This document shows, one piece after another, positions 33,889 through 42,939 of a stretch of 64,000 nt of DNA (position 1 is the first letter of the stretch; each line of letters begins with the position of its first letter). Source of the stretch: a gamma proteobacterium symbiont of Taylorina sp. (lineage in GTDB: Bacteria > Pseudomonadota > Gammaproteobacteria > GRL18); NCBI GenBank assembly GCA_025655455.1, contig JAHXIV010000031.1:1-64000 (forward strand), in the 5' to 3' direction. Under the pieces are notes generated by a model. It was not told where the DNA came from and searched no databases. It saw nothing but the letters and a program-made list of their open reading frames with translations. A program made the translations under genes and the position numbers.

Positions 33889-34569
33889 TTACTTGGCAAT
33901 CAAAAGACGCATTTGATTTCCAACAGACTCAGCATGGTCGCCCAAATCACCAATCCATTGAATCATCTGGTACCAAAACATAACAGACACCGGCTTCATG
34001 TCATCTTCAATTGAAAACAACAGACGCACCAAATCTTGTCCCATGACATCAGTTTCATCTTCAATATTACTTAATTCATCTACCATGTCATCCACACTCT
34101 CTGCTTCTCGACCACGAAAACCAGATTCTATCAACTCATCAATACGTTCTACAATCGTTGTCGCCTGGAGGCAGGCATCCACACAACGTTGTACCAGAGC
34201 TTGAAGCGGTTCAACCATTTCTGCCGGCACAGACATATTTCTTTCCATCATCAACCCAGCTATATCCTGAGCAGTATCAGCAATATTATCCTGCATATCC
34301 AGTAAGTCCAGTAAATCACGTCTATCCACAGCCATAAACAAACTTCTTGGTAAATGAACCCTTAATTCATCACCCATGGCATCTGCTTCTTCTTCCTTGG
34401 CAAAAATTTTCTTTTGTTGCTCTTCTAGTTTGTCCTGCTCATCCGCAATGAGTGCATCAAACAGTGTCGGCACTTCCAGTACACAGTCTTTAACAATCAC
34501 CATATGTGCCTGTAATGGTTTAAAGGGGGATTTTCCAAATACTGAAGCGATTTGAGGTTTTTTACGCAT
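33889..34569 (-). CDS. DUF47 (PhoU-like) phosphate transport regulator
   Basis: This 226-residue all-helical protein of the TIGR00153/DUF47 family has a Pro-Leu-Gln-Ala-His-Met segment, paired helices with Asp-Leu-Leu-Asp-Leu-Met-Asp... style metal-binding acidic repeats (Asp-Met-Gln-Asp-Asn-Ile-Ala-Asp), and Glu-Asp-Glu-Thr-Asp. These resemble the E/DXXXD motifs of PhoU. DUF47 proteins are encoded next to pit genes and are thought to control the transporter. It is the first gene of the cluster running down to 27625. Its ATG at 34569 is followed by a Lys-rich start. Confidence 0.9.
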   Translation of the reverse strand: MRKKPQIASVFGKSPFKPLQAHMVIVKDCVLEVPTLFDALIADEQDKLEEQQKKIFAKEEEADAMGDELRVHLPRSLFMAVDRRDLLDLLDMQDNIADTAQDIAGLMMERNMSVPAEMVEPLQALVQRCVDACLQATTIVERIDELIESGFRGREAESVDDMVDELSNIEDETDVMGQDLVRLLFSIEDDMKPVSVMFWYQMIQWIGDLGDHAESVGNQMRLLIAK

Positions 34570-34736
34570 TGGTCTCGTCCATAATTAAGTGAAAAAAATT
34601 GAGGTTTGAATTTTGTATATTGTAAAAATAGGTGTGGTGACTGATCTCCTGTCAATTGATTTAAAAATTCTATTATCCAGAGGGAGTAACTTTTTATTAT
34701 TCTTATTCTTATTCTAGTTTTTATTTTTTTGGTTTT

Positions 34737-34765
34737 ATTACAGTTTTGTTACTGTTTTATTACAG
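34737..34765 (-). promoter_or_regulatory. PhoB-box-like array
   Basis: Read on the minus strand there are three 7-base units at 11-base spacing: CTGTAAT, CAGTAAC and CTGTAAT, each followed by AAAA. PhoB boxes are 11-base direct repeats of a CTGTCAT-like unit with AT-rich spacers, so the periodicity and orientation fit control of the DUF47-pit genes, 168 bases downstream. Every unit has A where the consensus has C. TAGAAT at 34716-34711 could be the -10 element. The rest of 34570-34963 is AT-rich and carries a short TTATTC tandem, with no gene. Confidence 0.5.
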
Positions 34766-34963
34766 TAAGCTCGTACATCATATAACGATAATTTTTAATG
34801 TCTATAGCCCTTTGTATATAGCAATGAAAATAATATTGTATAGACCCTTCAAGCAAAAAACATGAAATTTCTCGTTAAACAATGTCAGCTTGTTTCTTTT
34901 TGGCTAAATTAATATAATCAGCCATTATCAAATAATGTCTATTTATCCCTGGAGAAAAAGTTC

Positions 34964-35425
34964 ATGCGTTTTAAGATAGCACAAGAAGAACTCCAAAAAA
35001 GAAGTAAAAACATTAAAACAGGCGCTTTCTTTGCTGGAATTTTAGTAATATTTATTGCATATAACAATAGTCAGTATCCGGAGCAATACAATGATGTCTT
35101 ATTCTGGTCCATAATGGGGTTTATCATTTTGACTAATCTGATTGGTTACTACCGTTATCATCGTTATCTGCGCATGGTCAAAGAACATTGGATTGAAGTC
35201 CATCCAAAACAGCTTCAGTTTCATACTAAAGGTGAGGTGACAGAATTGAATACTGATGATATTGCAGCATTAAATTTCTATCATAAAAAAGGGATTTTAC
35301 AACATATTCAGATTAAACTTAAAAATAATCGTGGTGTCAGACTGGAAGGCTATAAGGAGATTAACACACTGGCTCAGTTACTTTCTGAACAGGTTCCTAA
35401 AGCTCATATCAGCGGGAATATATAG
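34964..35425 (+). CDS. hypothetical two-TM protein with PH-like domain
   Basis: This 153-residue protein has a basic N-terminal helix and two hydrophobic segments (about 20-35 and 45-62) joined by a short loop. A Tyr-Arg-Tyr-His-Arg-Tyr linker follows, then a soluble domain (about 72-150) that looks like a bacterial PH or YcxB-type fold, with His-Trp-Ile-Glu-Val-His, Leu-Gln-Phe-His-Thr and Ile-Gln-Ile-Lys-Leu. CTGGAG precedes the ATG. It is divergent from the phosphate cluster and followed 133 bases later by map. The function is unknown. Confidence 0.7.
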   Translation: MRFKIAQEELQKRSKNIKTGAFFAGILVIFIAYNNSQYPEQYNDVLFWSIMGFIILTNLIGYYRYHRYLRMVKEHWIEVHPKQLQFHTKGEVTELNTDDIAALNFYHKKGILQHIQIKLKNNRGVRLEGYKEINTLAQLLSEQVPKAHISGNI

Positions 35426-35558
35426 AACTTTAAGTTGACGCTTTAAGTTATACAGTTTACAGTTCATGTCTAAAATTTTCATCCTCAAGAAAACCCTTAC
35501 ACCCTGATGCTGCAGGAATAAACTGGAGGGTACAGACTAAAGGCTTTTTTATTTTACT

Positions 35559-36335
35559 ATGAGTATTACCATAAAAACTTCTGAAGAAATCAGTAAAATG
35601 CGTATCGCTGGTCAGCTAGCCGCTCAGGTTCTGCAAATGATAGAACCTCATGTTAAGGCCGGGGTGACAACAGATGAAATTGATCAACTCTGTCATAATT
35701 ATATTATCAATGAGCAGGATGCAATTCCTGCACCTCTGAATTATCATGGTTTTCCAAAGTCTATCTGCACTTCAGTTAACAATCAGATCTGTCATGGTAT
35801 TCCAGGCACAAAAAAATTAAAAAATGGTGATATTATTAATATTGACATCACCGTCATAAAGAATGGCTATCACGGGGATACCAGTAAAATGTTTGTCATA
35901 GGCAAACCCTCCATTCTGGCAAAACGATTATGTGATACCAGCCGTGAGTGTTTATTGGTCGGTATAAAAATGATTAAACCCGGTATTCATCTGGGAGATA
36001 TTGGTCACGCCATTGCACAATATGCACAAAAACAAAATTTTTCTGTCGTGAGAGAATATTGCGGCCACGGTATTGGTGTTAATTTTCATGAAGACCCCCA
36101 GGTTCTGCATTATGGCAAGCCTGGCACTAAAGACATCCTGCAGGAAGGTATGACCTTCACTCTGGAGCCGATGATTAATGCAGGAAAGCGTCATATTCGA
36201 GTATTGCCTGACAAATGGACGGTGGTCACAAAAGATCGGAGCTTATCTGCTCAATGGGAACATACCATTTTAGTGACTTCAGATGGTTATGAGATTCTAA
36301 CTTTAAGGGACGAAGAAAAAGAGGATTTTACTTAA
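35559..36335 (+). CDS. map: type I methionine aminopeptidase
   Basis: This 258-residue enzyme has all five metal ligands of Map: Asp in Ile-Asn-Ile-Asp-Ile-Thr, Asp in His-Gly-Asp-Thr-Ser, His in Gly-His-Gly-Ile-Gly, Glu in Leu-Glu-Pro-Met, and Glu in Gln-Trp-Glu-His-Thr. The substrate-binding His is also present (Asn-Gln-Ile-Cys-His-Gly-Ile-Pro). It removes initiator Met cotranslationally. Its stop is directly followed by the glnD ATG, the classic map-glnD arrangement. The length is close to the E. coli 264. Confidence 0.96.
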   Translation: MSITIKTSEEISKMRIAGQLAAQVLQMIEPHVKAGVTTDEIDQLCHNYIINEQDAIPAPLNYHGFPKSICTSVNNQICHGIPGTKKLKNGDIINIDITVIKNGYHGDTSKMFVIGKPSILAKRLCDTSRECLLVGIKMIKPGIHLGDIGHAIAQYAQKQNFSVVREYCGHGIGVNFHEDPQVLHYGKPGTKDILQEGMTFTLEPMINAGKRHIRVLPDKWTVVTKDRSLSAQWEHTILVTSDGYEILTLRDEEKEDFT

Positions 36336-39029
36336 ATGGATTCATTAGTTAGCACATCAGTTGAACAATTATTTGATGTACAGGCTTTACAGCACGCCTT
36401 AAATCAAAATCCAGATCCCAAAAACTCACCGTTAATACCGCTGAAAAAAGCGGTTAAATCTATTTTTTCTGCACAAGTAACACAATTTCATGAAAAACAT
36501 AATATTGTTCACCTGATCCATGCACGATCTCATGCCATTGATTTAATATTAAGCCTGGCATGGTCCTATTATAAACTGGATCAATATGCCGCCTTACTTG
36601 CCGTCGGTGGCTATGGACGGGGTGAATTACATCCATATAGTGACGTTGATCTGCTATTACTTATCCACTGCGGACAGGATCTGGAGCAGGAATCTGAATT
36701 TACTGACCACTTACACCTTTTTATTGCTTTATTGTGGGACATTGGTCTTGAGATTGGTCATAGTGTTCGAACAGTTGATGAATGTATTAAAGAAGCAGAA
36801 AATGATATTACCATTATCAGTAATTTAATGGAATCAAGATTGATTACCGGAGATCGGTCTCTCTATGAAACACTCTCCAGTCAGTTAAGCCCAGAACACC
36901 TATGGCCTACCAAAGATTTTACTGAAGCAAAAATTCAGGAAAAAAATAAACGCTATCTTAAATTTAATGAAACAGCCTATAACCTTGAACCTAACATAAA
37001 AGAAGGACCGGGTGGATTACGGGATATTCAAATTATAGGTTGGGTGGCCAAACGCCATTTTAATGTTGAAAGTCTTAAAGAACTGGTCGGCCATAATTTT
37101 CTAACTCATCAGGAATACGAACAATTAGAACACGGACAAAACTTTCTCTGGAAAATTCGCTTTGCGCTGCATATTCTGTGTAATCGACATGAAGAGCGTC
37201 TCTTATTTGATTATCAGAGAGAACTTGCAGAACAATTTGGTTATACAGATTGCGAAGGTAAGTTAGCAGTTGAATGTTTTATGGGGGATTATTATCAGAC
37301 GGTTATGGAATTAGAACGTCTGAATGAAATGTTGTTACAGTATTTTCAGGAAATATTAATTTACAATGACAGAGATTCCAGACCCACCCCGATTAATCGC
37401 CGTTTTATTAATTACAGGGGCTATATTGCTGCTGCCAGCCAGGATATATTTATAAACTATCCTTTTGCTCTTCTGGAAATTTTCCTGTTACTCTGTCAGG
37501 ATCCAAAGCTTAAAGGAGTTCGAGCCAGTACCATTCGCCTGATTCGAGCACATTGTTATTTAATCGATAACACTTTTCGTCATGACTTGCGTTGCCGTGC
37601 ACTCTTTATGGAAATTATACGCCAACCCTTTGGTATTACCCATGAAATGAGGCGTATGAATCGTTATGGTGTTTTAGCAGCTTATATTCCAGCTTTTAAA
37701 CAAATCGTCGGACAAATGCAGCATGATTTATATCATGCTTATACAGTAGATGAACATACTTTAAAGGTATTACGTAACAGCCGTCGCTTGTTTGTATCAA
37801 AACATGCCGATGAATTACCTTTAGCCAGTGAAATAGCCAGAAACCTCCCTAAACCTGAACTTTTATACCTGGCAGCTCTGTTTCATGATATTGCCAAAGG
37901 TCGCGGCGGTCGGCATGAAACACTCGGAGCTATTGATGCTGAACAATTTTGCCTGCAGCATGATTTAAGCCATAGCGATACTCGAATGGTGACCTGGCTG
38001 GTCAAAAACCATCTGAATATGTCAATGACAGCACAACGTAAAGACATTAATGACCCAGGCATCATACACGAGTTTGCCTTATTAGTCAGCGATATCAATC
38101 ATCTTGATTATCTCTATCTATTGACTGTCTCTGATATCCGGGCTACCAGCCCAAAAGTATGGAATAGCTGGAAAGATTCTTTATTAATCCAACTCTACAA
38201 CTTAACCAAGCTGGCTTTAAACAAAGGTTTGGAACAACCTCAACAGCAGGAAGAATTGATTCGCAACAACAAAAAAACTGCATTCGATGATTTAGTTCTA
38301 AAGCACTATTCTCAACAGGACATAGCACAGCTATGGGATACATTACCGGCAGACTACTTCATAAAATTTCAGCCGGAGGAAATTATCTGGCAAACACAGG
38401 CAATTCTTAAATCCAAAGGGACAACTTCCGACAAAGCCATCGTACTCATCAAAGCCGATGAGCAACGGGGAGGAACGGAAGTTTTTGTCTATACACGTCC
38501 CAATAATCATGTCTTTGCTCTCGTTACAGCGGCATTATCACAATTAGTACTTGATGTCATTGAAGCACAAACCATTACTTCCAATACCGATTATGCCTAC
38601 CACACTTATTTTATTCTGGAAGAAGATGGCAGCATTGTCAATGATCCTGAACGCATAAAAAAAATCCAGTTCACTTTAGAAGAAAAGCTTTCCCTGAATA
38701 CTTTCTCCCTACCCAGTCATTCACAGCGATTAAGCCGCAGTCAAAAGCAATTTTCACTTGAAACCAACGTTCAATTTGATGAGGATTTGGTTAATAATCA
38801 AACTATTATGAGCATAAAAGCATCCAACCGCCCCGCCCTGCTCTCTCATATTGGTCAGGCTTTAATAGAATGTGAAGTATTACTTGAAAATGCCCGAATC
38901 TCAACTTTTGGGGAAAAAGTTGAAGATGTTTTTACTATCAGGGATGAAAACCATCAGATTATTACAGATATAAAAAAGCAGGAAGAAATCCGTAGAACCA
39001 TTATTCAACTGGTGGATGAAATTGACTAA
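36336..39029 (+). CDS. glnD: bifunctional uridylyltransferase/uridylyl-removing enzyme GlnD
   Basis: This 897-residue protein has the nucleotidyltransferase motif Gly-Gly-Tyr-Gly-Arg-Gly-Glu-Leu with Ser-Asp-Val-Asp-Leu (about residues 88-107). The GlnD-specific Gly-Pro-Gly-Gly-Leu-Arg-Asp-Ile-Gln lies near 226. The HD domain has His-Asp-Ile-Ala-Lys-Gly and His-Glu-Thr-Leu-Gly (about 515-530). Two ACT domains lie at the C-terminus (about 705-895). It modifies PII proteins in response to glutamine. The length matches E. coli GlnD (890), and all catalytic motifs are present. Confidence 0.96.
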   Translation: MDSLVSTSVEQLFDVQALQHALNQNPDPKNSPLIPLKKAVKSIFSAQVTQFHEKHNIVHLIHARSHAIDLILSLAWSYYKLDQYAALLAVGGYGRGELHPYSDVDLLLLIHCGQDLEQESEFTDHLHLFIALLWDIGLEIGHSVRTVDECIKEAENDITIISNLMESRLITGDRSLYETLSSQLSPEHLWPTKDFTEAKIQEKNKRYLKFNETAYNLEPNIKEGPGGLRDIQIIGWVAKRHFNVESLKELVGHNFLTHQEYEQLEHGQNFLWKIRFALHILCNRHEERLLFDYQRELAEQFGYTDCEGKLAVECFMGDYYQTVMELERLNEMLLQYFQEILIYNDRDSRPTPINRRFINYRGYIAAASQDIFINYPFALLEIFLLLCQDPKLKGVRASTIRLIRAHCYLIDNTFRHDLRCRALFMEIIRQPFGITHEMRRMNRYGVLAAYIPAFKQIVGQMQHDLYHAYTVDEHTLKVLRNSRRLFVSKHADELPLASEIARNLPKPELLYLAALFHDIAKGRGGRHETLGAIDAEQFCLQHDLSHSDTRMVTWLVKNHLNMSMTAQRKDINDPGIIHEFALLVSDINHLDYLYLLTVSDIRATSPKVWNSWKDSLLIQLYNLTKLALNKGLEQPQQQEELIRNNKKTAFDDLVLKHYSQQDIAQLWDTLPADYFIKFQPEEIIWQTQAILKSKGTTSDKAIVLIKADEQRGGTEVFVYTRPNNHVFALVTAALSQLVLDVIEAQTITSNTDYAYHTYFILEEDGSIVNDPERIKKIQFTLEEKLSLNTFSLPSHSQRLSRSQKQFSLETNVQFDEDLVNNQTIMSIKASNRPALLSHIGQALIECEVLLENARISTFGEKVEDVFTIRDENHQIITDIKKQEEIRRTIIQLVDEID

Positions 39030-39038
39030 AATGATTAT

Positions 39039-39068
39039 TTGATGATTAGATAGAAATTCCTATATAAT
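39039..39068 (+). promoter_or_regulatory. sigma-70 promoter upstream of dapC
   Basis: TTGATG at 39039-39044 and TATAAT at 39063-39068 have an 18-base spacer. The element lies in the 116-base gap between glnD and dapC and ends 77 bases before the dapC ATG, so the lysine cluster has its own likely promoter. Confidence 0.6.
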
Positions 39069-39145
39069 ACCTCGTTTAAATATTTAACCATCCTGTCCTT
39101 AACTAAAATTGAAAGCTTGTAGCTAAATTATAGAAGAAGTTAACA

Positions 39146-40357
39146 ATGAATCCATTACTAGACTTACTAAAACCTTATCCATTTGAACGTTTAGCTGAAT
39201 TAAAAAAGACCATTAATCCCAATGGCCAGTTAAAACATATTCCCTTATCAATTGGTGAACCAAGACATGAGCCTCCTGCTTTTGTGCTGGATGCTATCAA
39301 TAAAAACCATAGTGGTCTGGCAAAATATCCAGAGACTAAGGGTTTACCTGAATTACGAAAAACTTTATCTTGCTGGATAGAAAAACGTTATAAGCTAAGT
39401 GATGGACAAATTGATCCTGAAACACAGGTATTACCTGTCAACGGCAGCCGCGAAGGCTTATTCTCATTTGCCCAGGCAGTAATTAATCAGAAACAAAAAG
39501 ATCCCTTAGTTGTTATGCCAAACCCCTTTTACCAGATTTATGAAGGGGCGGCGATTCTTGCAGGTGCGACACCTTACTTCGTCAATGCTTCTGAAAGAAC
39601 CTATTTTATTCCTGATTATAACAGCATTCCTGCCAGCATCTGGCAACGCTGTCAATTACTCTATGTCTGCTCTCCCGGTAATCCATCGGGGCAAGTTATT
39701 GACAAACCACTCCTGCAGCATCTTATTAAACTGGCCTATGAATATAACTTTATTCTGGTTTCTGATGAATGTTATTCTGAAATTTATCAGGATGAGAATC
39801 ATCGCCCTCCCGGTCTGCTTGAAGCTGCTAATGATATGGGCTATACAGATTTTGAAAATCTGGTGGTGTTCAATAGTTTATCCAAACGATCTAATGTGCC
39901 GGGGTTACGTTCCGGTTTTGTTGCCGGAGATGCCCGACTAATAGAAAAATTTCTGTTATATCGCACCTATCATGGTTCAGCCATGTCATTACCAACACAA
40001 CATACCAGCATTGCCTGCTGGAGTGATGAATCACATGTAGAAGAAAACAGGCAGTCTTATCGTGAAAAATATCAGGCTTTTATTGAAATTTTGAGTCCGG
40101 TTCTTGAAATACAGGCACCACCCGCCTCATTTTATATCTGGTTAAAAGTGCCTTGCGGAGATGACGAGAAATTTACCTCAAAATTATTCAAAGAGCAGCA
40201 CATTACTGTCTTACCCGGCAGCTATTTATCACGCACTACCGGCCATGCTAATCCCGGGCTGGGCTATGTCAGAATTGCCTTAGTCGCTCCTCTTGAAGAA
40301 TGTATTGAAGCTGCACAGAGAATTCGACTTCATTTAAAGCGTTATAAAGAAGAATAA
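39146..40357 (+). CDS. dapC: succinyldiaminopimelate aminotransferase
   Basis: This 403-residue PLP class I/II aminotransferase matches the proteobacterial DapC type. It starts Asn-Pro-Leu-Leu-Asp-Leu-Leu-Lys-Pro-Tyr-Pro-Phe-Glu-Arg and has Gly-Glu-Pro-Arg-His near 49. It also has Pro-Val-Asn-Gly-Ser-Arg-Glu-Gly-Leu-Phe, Ser-Pro-Gly-Asn-Pro-Ser-Gly, Ser-Asp-Glu-Cys-Tyr, and the PLP-Lys in Ser-Leu-Ser-Lys-Arg-Ser-Asn. It makes N-succinyl-LL-diaminopimelate in the succinylase lysine pathway. In gammaproteobacteria it follows glnD, as here. A second, different DAP aminotransferase (dapL) lies two genes downstream. Confidence 0.9.
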   Translation: MNPLLDLLKPYPFERLAELKKTINPNGQLKHIPLSIGEPRHEPPAFVLDAINKNHSGLAKYPETKGLPELRKTLSCWIEKRYKLSDGQIDPETQVLPVNGSREGLFSFAQAVINQKQKDPLVVMPNPFYQIYEGAAILAGATPYFVNASERTYFIPDYNSIPASIWQRCQLLYVCSPGNPSGQVIDKPLLQHLIKLAYEYNFILVSDECYSEIYQDENHRPPGLLEAANDMGYTDFENLVVFNSLSKRSNVPGLRSGFVAGDARLIEKFLLYRTYHGSAMSLPTQHTSIACWSDESHVEENRQSYREKYQAFIEILSPVLEIQAPPASFYIWLKVPCGDDEKFTSKLFKEQHITVLPGSYLSRTTGHANPGLGYVRIALVAPLEECIEAAQRIRLHLKRYKEE

Positions 40358-40441
40358 ACACCCAAGCCTGATAAACAGAATAAGGGCTTCTGAAAAAATA
40401 TTAAGAATCCCTAACATTAATCCATTAACCTTAGCATCATT

Positions 40442-41713
40442 ATGACAAAAAAATTACCTTTTTCAGCACCACAACTCAGCGAAATTAAAGCGGCTTATCC
40501 AACTCCTTTTTATCTGTATGATGAGAAAGGTTTACGGGAACATGCACGAAAATTTAAGCAGGCATTTAGTATATTTCCCGGCTTTAAAGAATATTTTGCA
40601 GTCAAAGCAACTCCAAATCCCTTTATTATGAAAATTTTACAGGAAGAAGGCTTTGGTGCAGATTGCTCATCACTGGCTGAACTGATTTTATCCGAACAGA
40701 TTGGAGTATTGGGTGAAAACATTATGTTTACCTCCAATGACACAGAACAAAACGAATACCTTAAAGCACATAAATTAGGTGCTATTATTAATCTGGATGA
40801 TATTCGTCATATAGACTATCTGGAGCAAACTCTGGCGTCAGAAGGCGGCTTACCCGAGTTACTTTGTTTTCGTTATAACCCCGGCCCGTTAAGGGAAGGT
40901 AATGCTATTATCGGAGATCCTAAAGAGGCCAAATATGGCTTTACCCGTGAGCAATTATTTACAGGTTATAAATTATGTCAGGAGAAAGGTATAAAACGAT
41001 TTGGTTTACATACCATGATTATCTCCAATGAATTAAATCCGGACTTTTTTGTTGAAACTGCCGCAATGCTTTTTGAACTGGCCGTTGAGCTTAAAGAACA
41101 ATTAGGTATCAAACTGGAGTTTGTTAATCTGGGCGGTGGTATCGGTGTACCCTATTTACCCGATCAACAGGCTGTTGATTATGATTATGTTGCTCAACAG
41201 GTGATGTTGGAATACCAGCGTTTAATCACCACCAATGATCTTGACCCGCTAAAAATTTACATGGAATGCGGACGGGTCATAGCAGGGCCATATGGTTACC
41301 TGATCACTGATGTCATCCATATGAAACACACTTATAAGGATTATGTTGGTACCAATGCAACCATGGCTAATTTAATGCGCCCTGCTTTGTATGGTTCTTA
41401 TCATCATATTAGTGTCATGGGCAAGGAAAATCAGCCCACAGATCATCGTTATGATGTCACTGGTTCATTGTGCGAAAACAATGATAAATTTGCCATTGAT
41501 CGTCAGCTGCCTGAAATCTCTGCAGGAGATACACTGACCATTCACGATGCAGGAGCGCATGGTCATTCAATGGGATTTAATTATAACGGCAAATTACGTT
41601 CAGCAGAACTCCTGCTGCGTGAAGACAACAGCATTTTAGAAATACGACGAGCAGAGACATTAGATGATTACTTTGCCACTTTGGATTTTGACAAATTACA
41701 AACTTTTGATTAA
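40442..41713 (+). CDS. lysA: diaminopimelate decarboxylase family protein
   Basis: This 423-residue fold-type III PLP decarboxylase has the PLP Lys in Tyr-Phe-Ala-Val-Lys-Ala-Thr-Pro (about residue 54). It also has Gly-Gly-Gly-Ile-Gly (about 236-240), Glu-Cys-Gly-Arg-Val-Ile-Ala-Gly-Pro in place of the usual EPGR, and a catalytic Cys in Gly-Ser-Leu-Cys-Glu-Asn-Asn-Asp (about 344). LysA makes L-lysine from meso-DAP. Being between dapC and dapL supports that role. The EPGR variation and the sequence leave some room for a related carboxylyase specificity. The gaps are 84 bases to dapC and 17 bases to dapL. Confidence 0.85.
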   Translation: MTKKLPFSAPQLSEIKAAYPTPFYLYDEKGLREHARKFKQAFSIFPGFKEYFAVKATPNPFIMKILQEEGFGADCSSLAELILSEQIGVLGENIMFTSNDTEQNEYLKAHKLGAIINLDDIRHIDYLEQTLASEGGLPELLCFRYNPGPLREGNAIIGDPKEAKYGFTREQLFTGYKLCQEKGIKRFGLHTMIISNELNPDFFVETAAMLFELAVELKEQLGIKLEFVNLGGGIGVPYLPDQQAVDYDYVAQQVMLEYQRLITTNDLDPLKIYMECGRVIAGPYGYLITDVIHMKHTYKDYVGTNATMANLMRPALYGSYHHISVMGKENQPTDHRYDVTGSLCENNDKFAIDRQLPEISAGDTLTIHDAGAHGHSMGFNYNGKLRSAELLLREDNSILEIRRAETLDDYFATLDFDKLQTFD

Positions 41714-41730
41714 ATATTTAGGAAACAATA

Positions 41731-42939
41731 ATGGTACAAAGAAATAAAAATTTTGCAAAATTACAGGCAGGTTATCTCTTCCCTGAAATTAACCGCAGAA
41801 AAAATGAATTTATGGCAAAAAATCCGGATGCTGAAATTATTAGTCTGGGCATTGGTAACACCACTGAACCATTACAACCCAGTGTGGTTAAGGCTCTGAA
41901 AGATGCGGCTGACAGCATGGCAACACCTGAAGGGTATTCTGGTTATGGTGATGAACAGGGTATGACGGCCCTCAGAGAAAAAATTGCTGAGAAGATGTAT
42001 AGCAATGATCTGATAGAGGCTGATGAAATATTTGTTTCTGATGGTGCTAAATGTGATACCGGTCGTCTGCAAATGCTGTTTGGTGAAGATACAAGCATTG
42101 CAGTACAGGATCCCTCTTATCCTGTTTATGTGGATAGTGCTGTAATTATGGGACAAACGGGTGAATATAATAAGGATAACGATCAGTTTAATAATATTGT
42201 TTATATGAAGTGTACGGCTGAAAATGATTTTTTTCCTGTATTTGAAAAAGCAGATATTATTTATTTTTGTTCTCCTAATAATCCAACCGGTGCAGTTGCA
42301 AGCAAAGAACAATTAACACAACTGGTCAATTTTGCTAAGGAAAATGGCTCTATTATTATTTTTGATGCAGCCTATGCTGAATTTATCAGTGATCCTGAAT
42401 TACCAAAGTCAATTTATGAAATTGAAGGTGCAAAAGAAGTCGCCATTGAAGTATGCTCATTTTCCAAGCCTTTTGGATATACCGGGGTTCGTCTGGGCTG
42501 GACTGTTGTACCAAAGGCACTAAAATTTGATGACGGCACTTCAGTTCATGGTGACTGGAATCGTATTATGACGACTATTTTCAATGGCGCTTCCAATATA
42601 ATTCAAACAGCAACTATTAATATACTAAACGATCAGGGAATGGCAGAAATGCATGAACTGGTTGATTATTATATGGAAAATGCCCGAATTATCAAGACAG
42701 CATTAGATGAATATGGTTTTACAACCTACGGCGGCAAAAATGCACCTTATATCTGGGTAAAAATTGAATCTATGGATTCATGGCATGCCTTTAGCTATAT
42801 TCTGGAAAATGCCCATATTGTGACGACACCCGGCGCTGGTTTTGGTCCTGCCGGAGAAGGTTATGTTCGCTTCAGCGCCTTTGGTCATAGAGATAATGTC
42901 ATTGAAGCCACTCAACGTATGAAGAAGTTAAAGATATAA
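41731..42939 (+). CDS. dapL: LL-diaminopimelate aminotransferase
   Basis: This 402-residue PLP enzyme shows DapL hallmarks: Ser-Leu-Gly-Ile-Gly-Asn-Thr-Thr, Gly-Tyr-Gly-Asp-Glu-Gln-Gly, Phe-Val-Ser-Asp-Gly-Ala-Lys-Cys-Asp, Gln-Asp-Pro-Ser-Tyr-Pro-Val-Tyr, Phe-Cys-Ser-Pro-Asn-Asn-Pro-Thr-Gly, the PLP-Lys in Cys-Ser-Phe-Ser-Lys-Pro-Phe-Gly-Tyr, and Phe-Asn-Gly-Ala-Ser-Asn. DapL converts tetrahydrodipicolinate directly to LL-DAP with glutamate, bypassing DapD, DapC and DapE. AGGAAACA precedes the ATG. Having it beside dapC means two alternative routes are encoded in one cluster. Confidence 0.93.
   Translation: MVQRNKNFAKLQAGYLFPEINRRKNEFMAKNPDAEIISLGIGNTTEPLQPSVVKALKDAADSMATPEGYSGYGDEQGMTALREKIAEKMYSNDLIEADEIFVSDGAKCDTGRLQMLFGEDTSIAVQDPSYPVYVDSAVIMGQTGEYNKDNDQFNNIVYMKCTAENDFFPVFEKADIIYFCSPNNPTGAVASKEQLTQLVNFAKENGSIIIFDAAYAEFISDPELPKSIYEIEGAKEVAIEVCSFSKPFGYTGVRLGWTVVPKALKFDDGTSVHGDWNRIMTTIFNGASNIIQTATINILNDQGMAEMHELVDYYMENARIIKTALDEYGFTTYGGKNAPYIWVKIESMDSWHAFSYILENAHIVTTPGAGFGPAGEGYVRFSAFGHRDNVIEATQRMKKLKI

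Noticed and set aside
39030-40441. Lysine riboswitch before dapC or lysA
   Set aside because: The gaps (116 and 84 bases) are too short and show no multi-helix lysine-riboswitch pattern.
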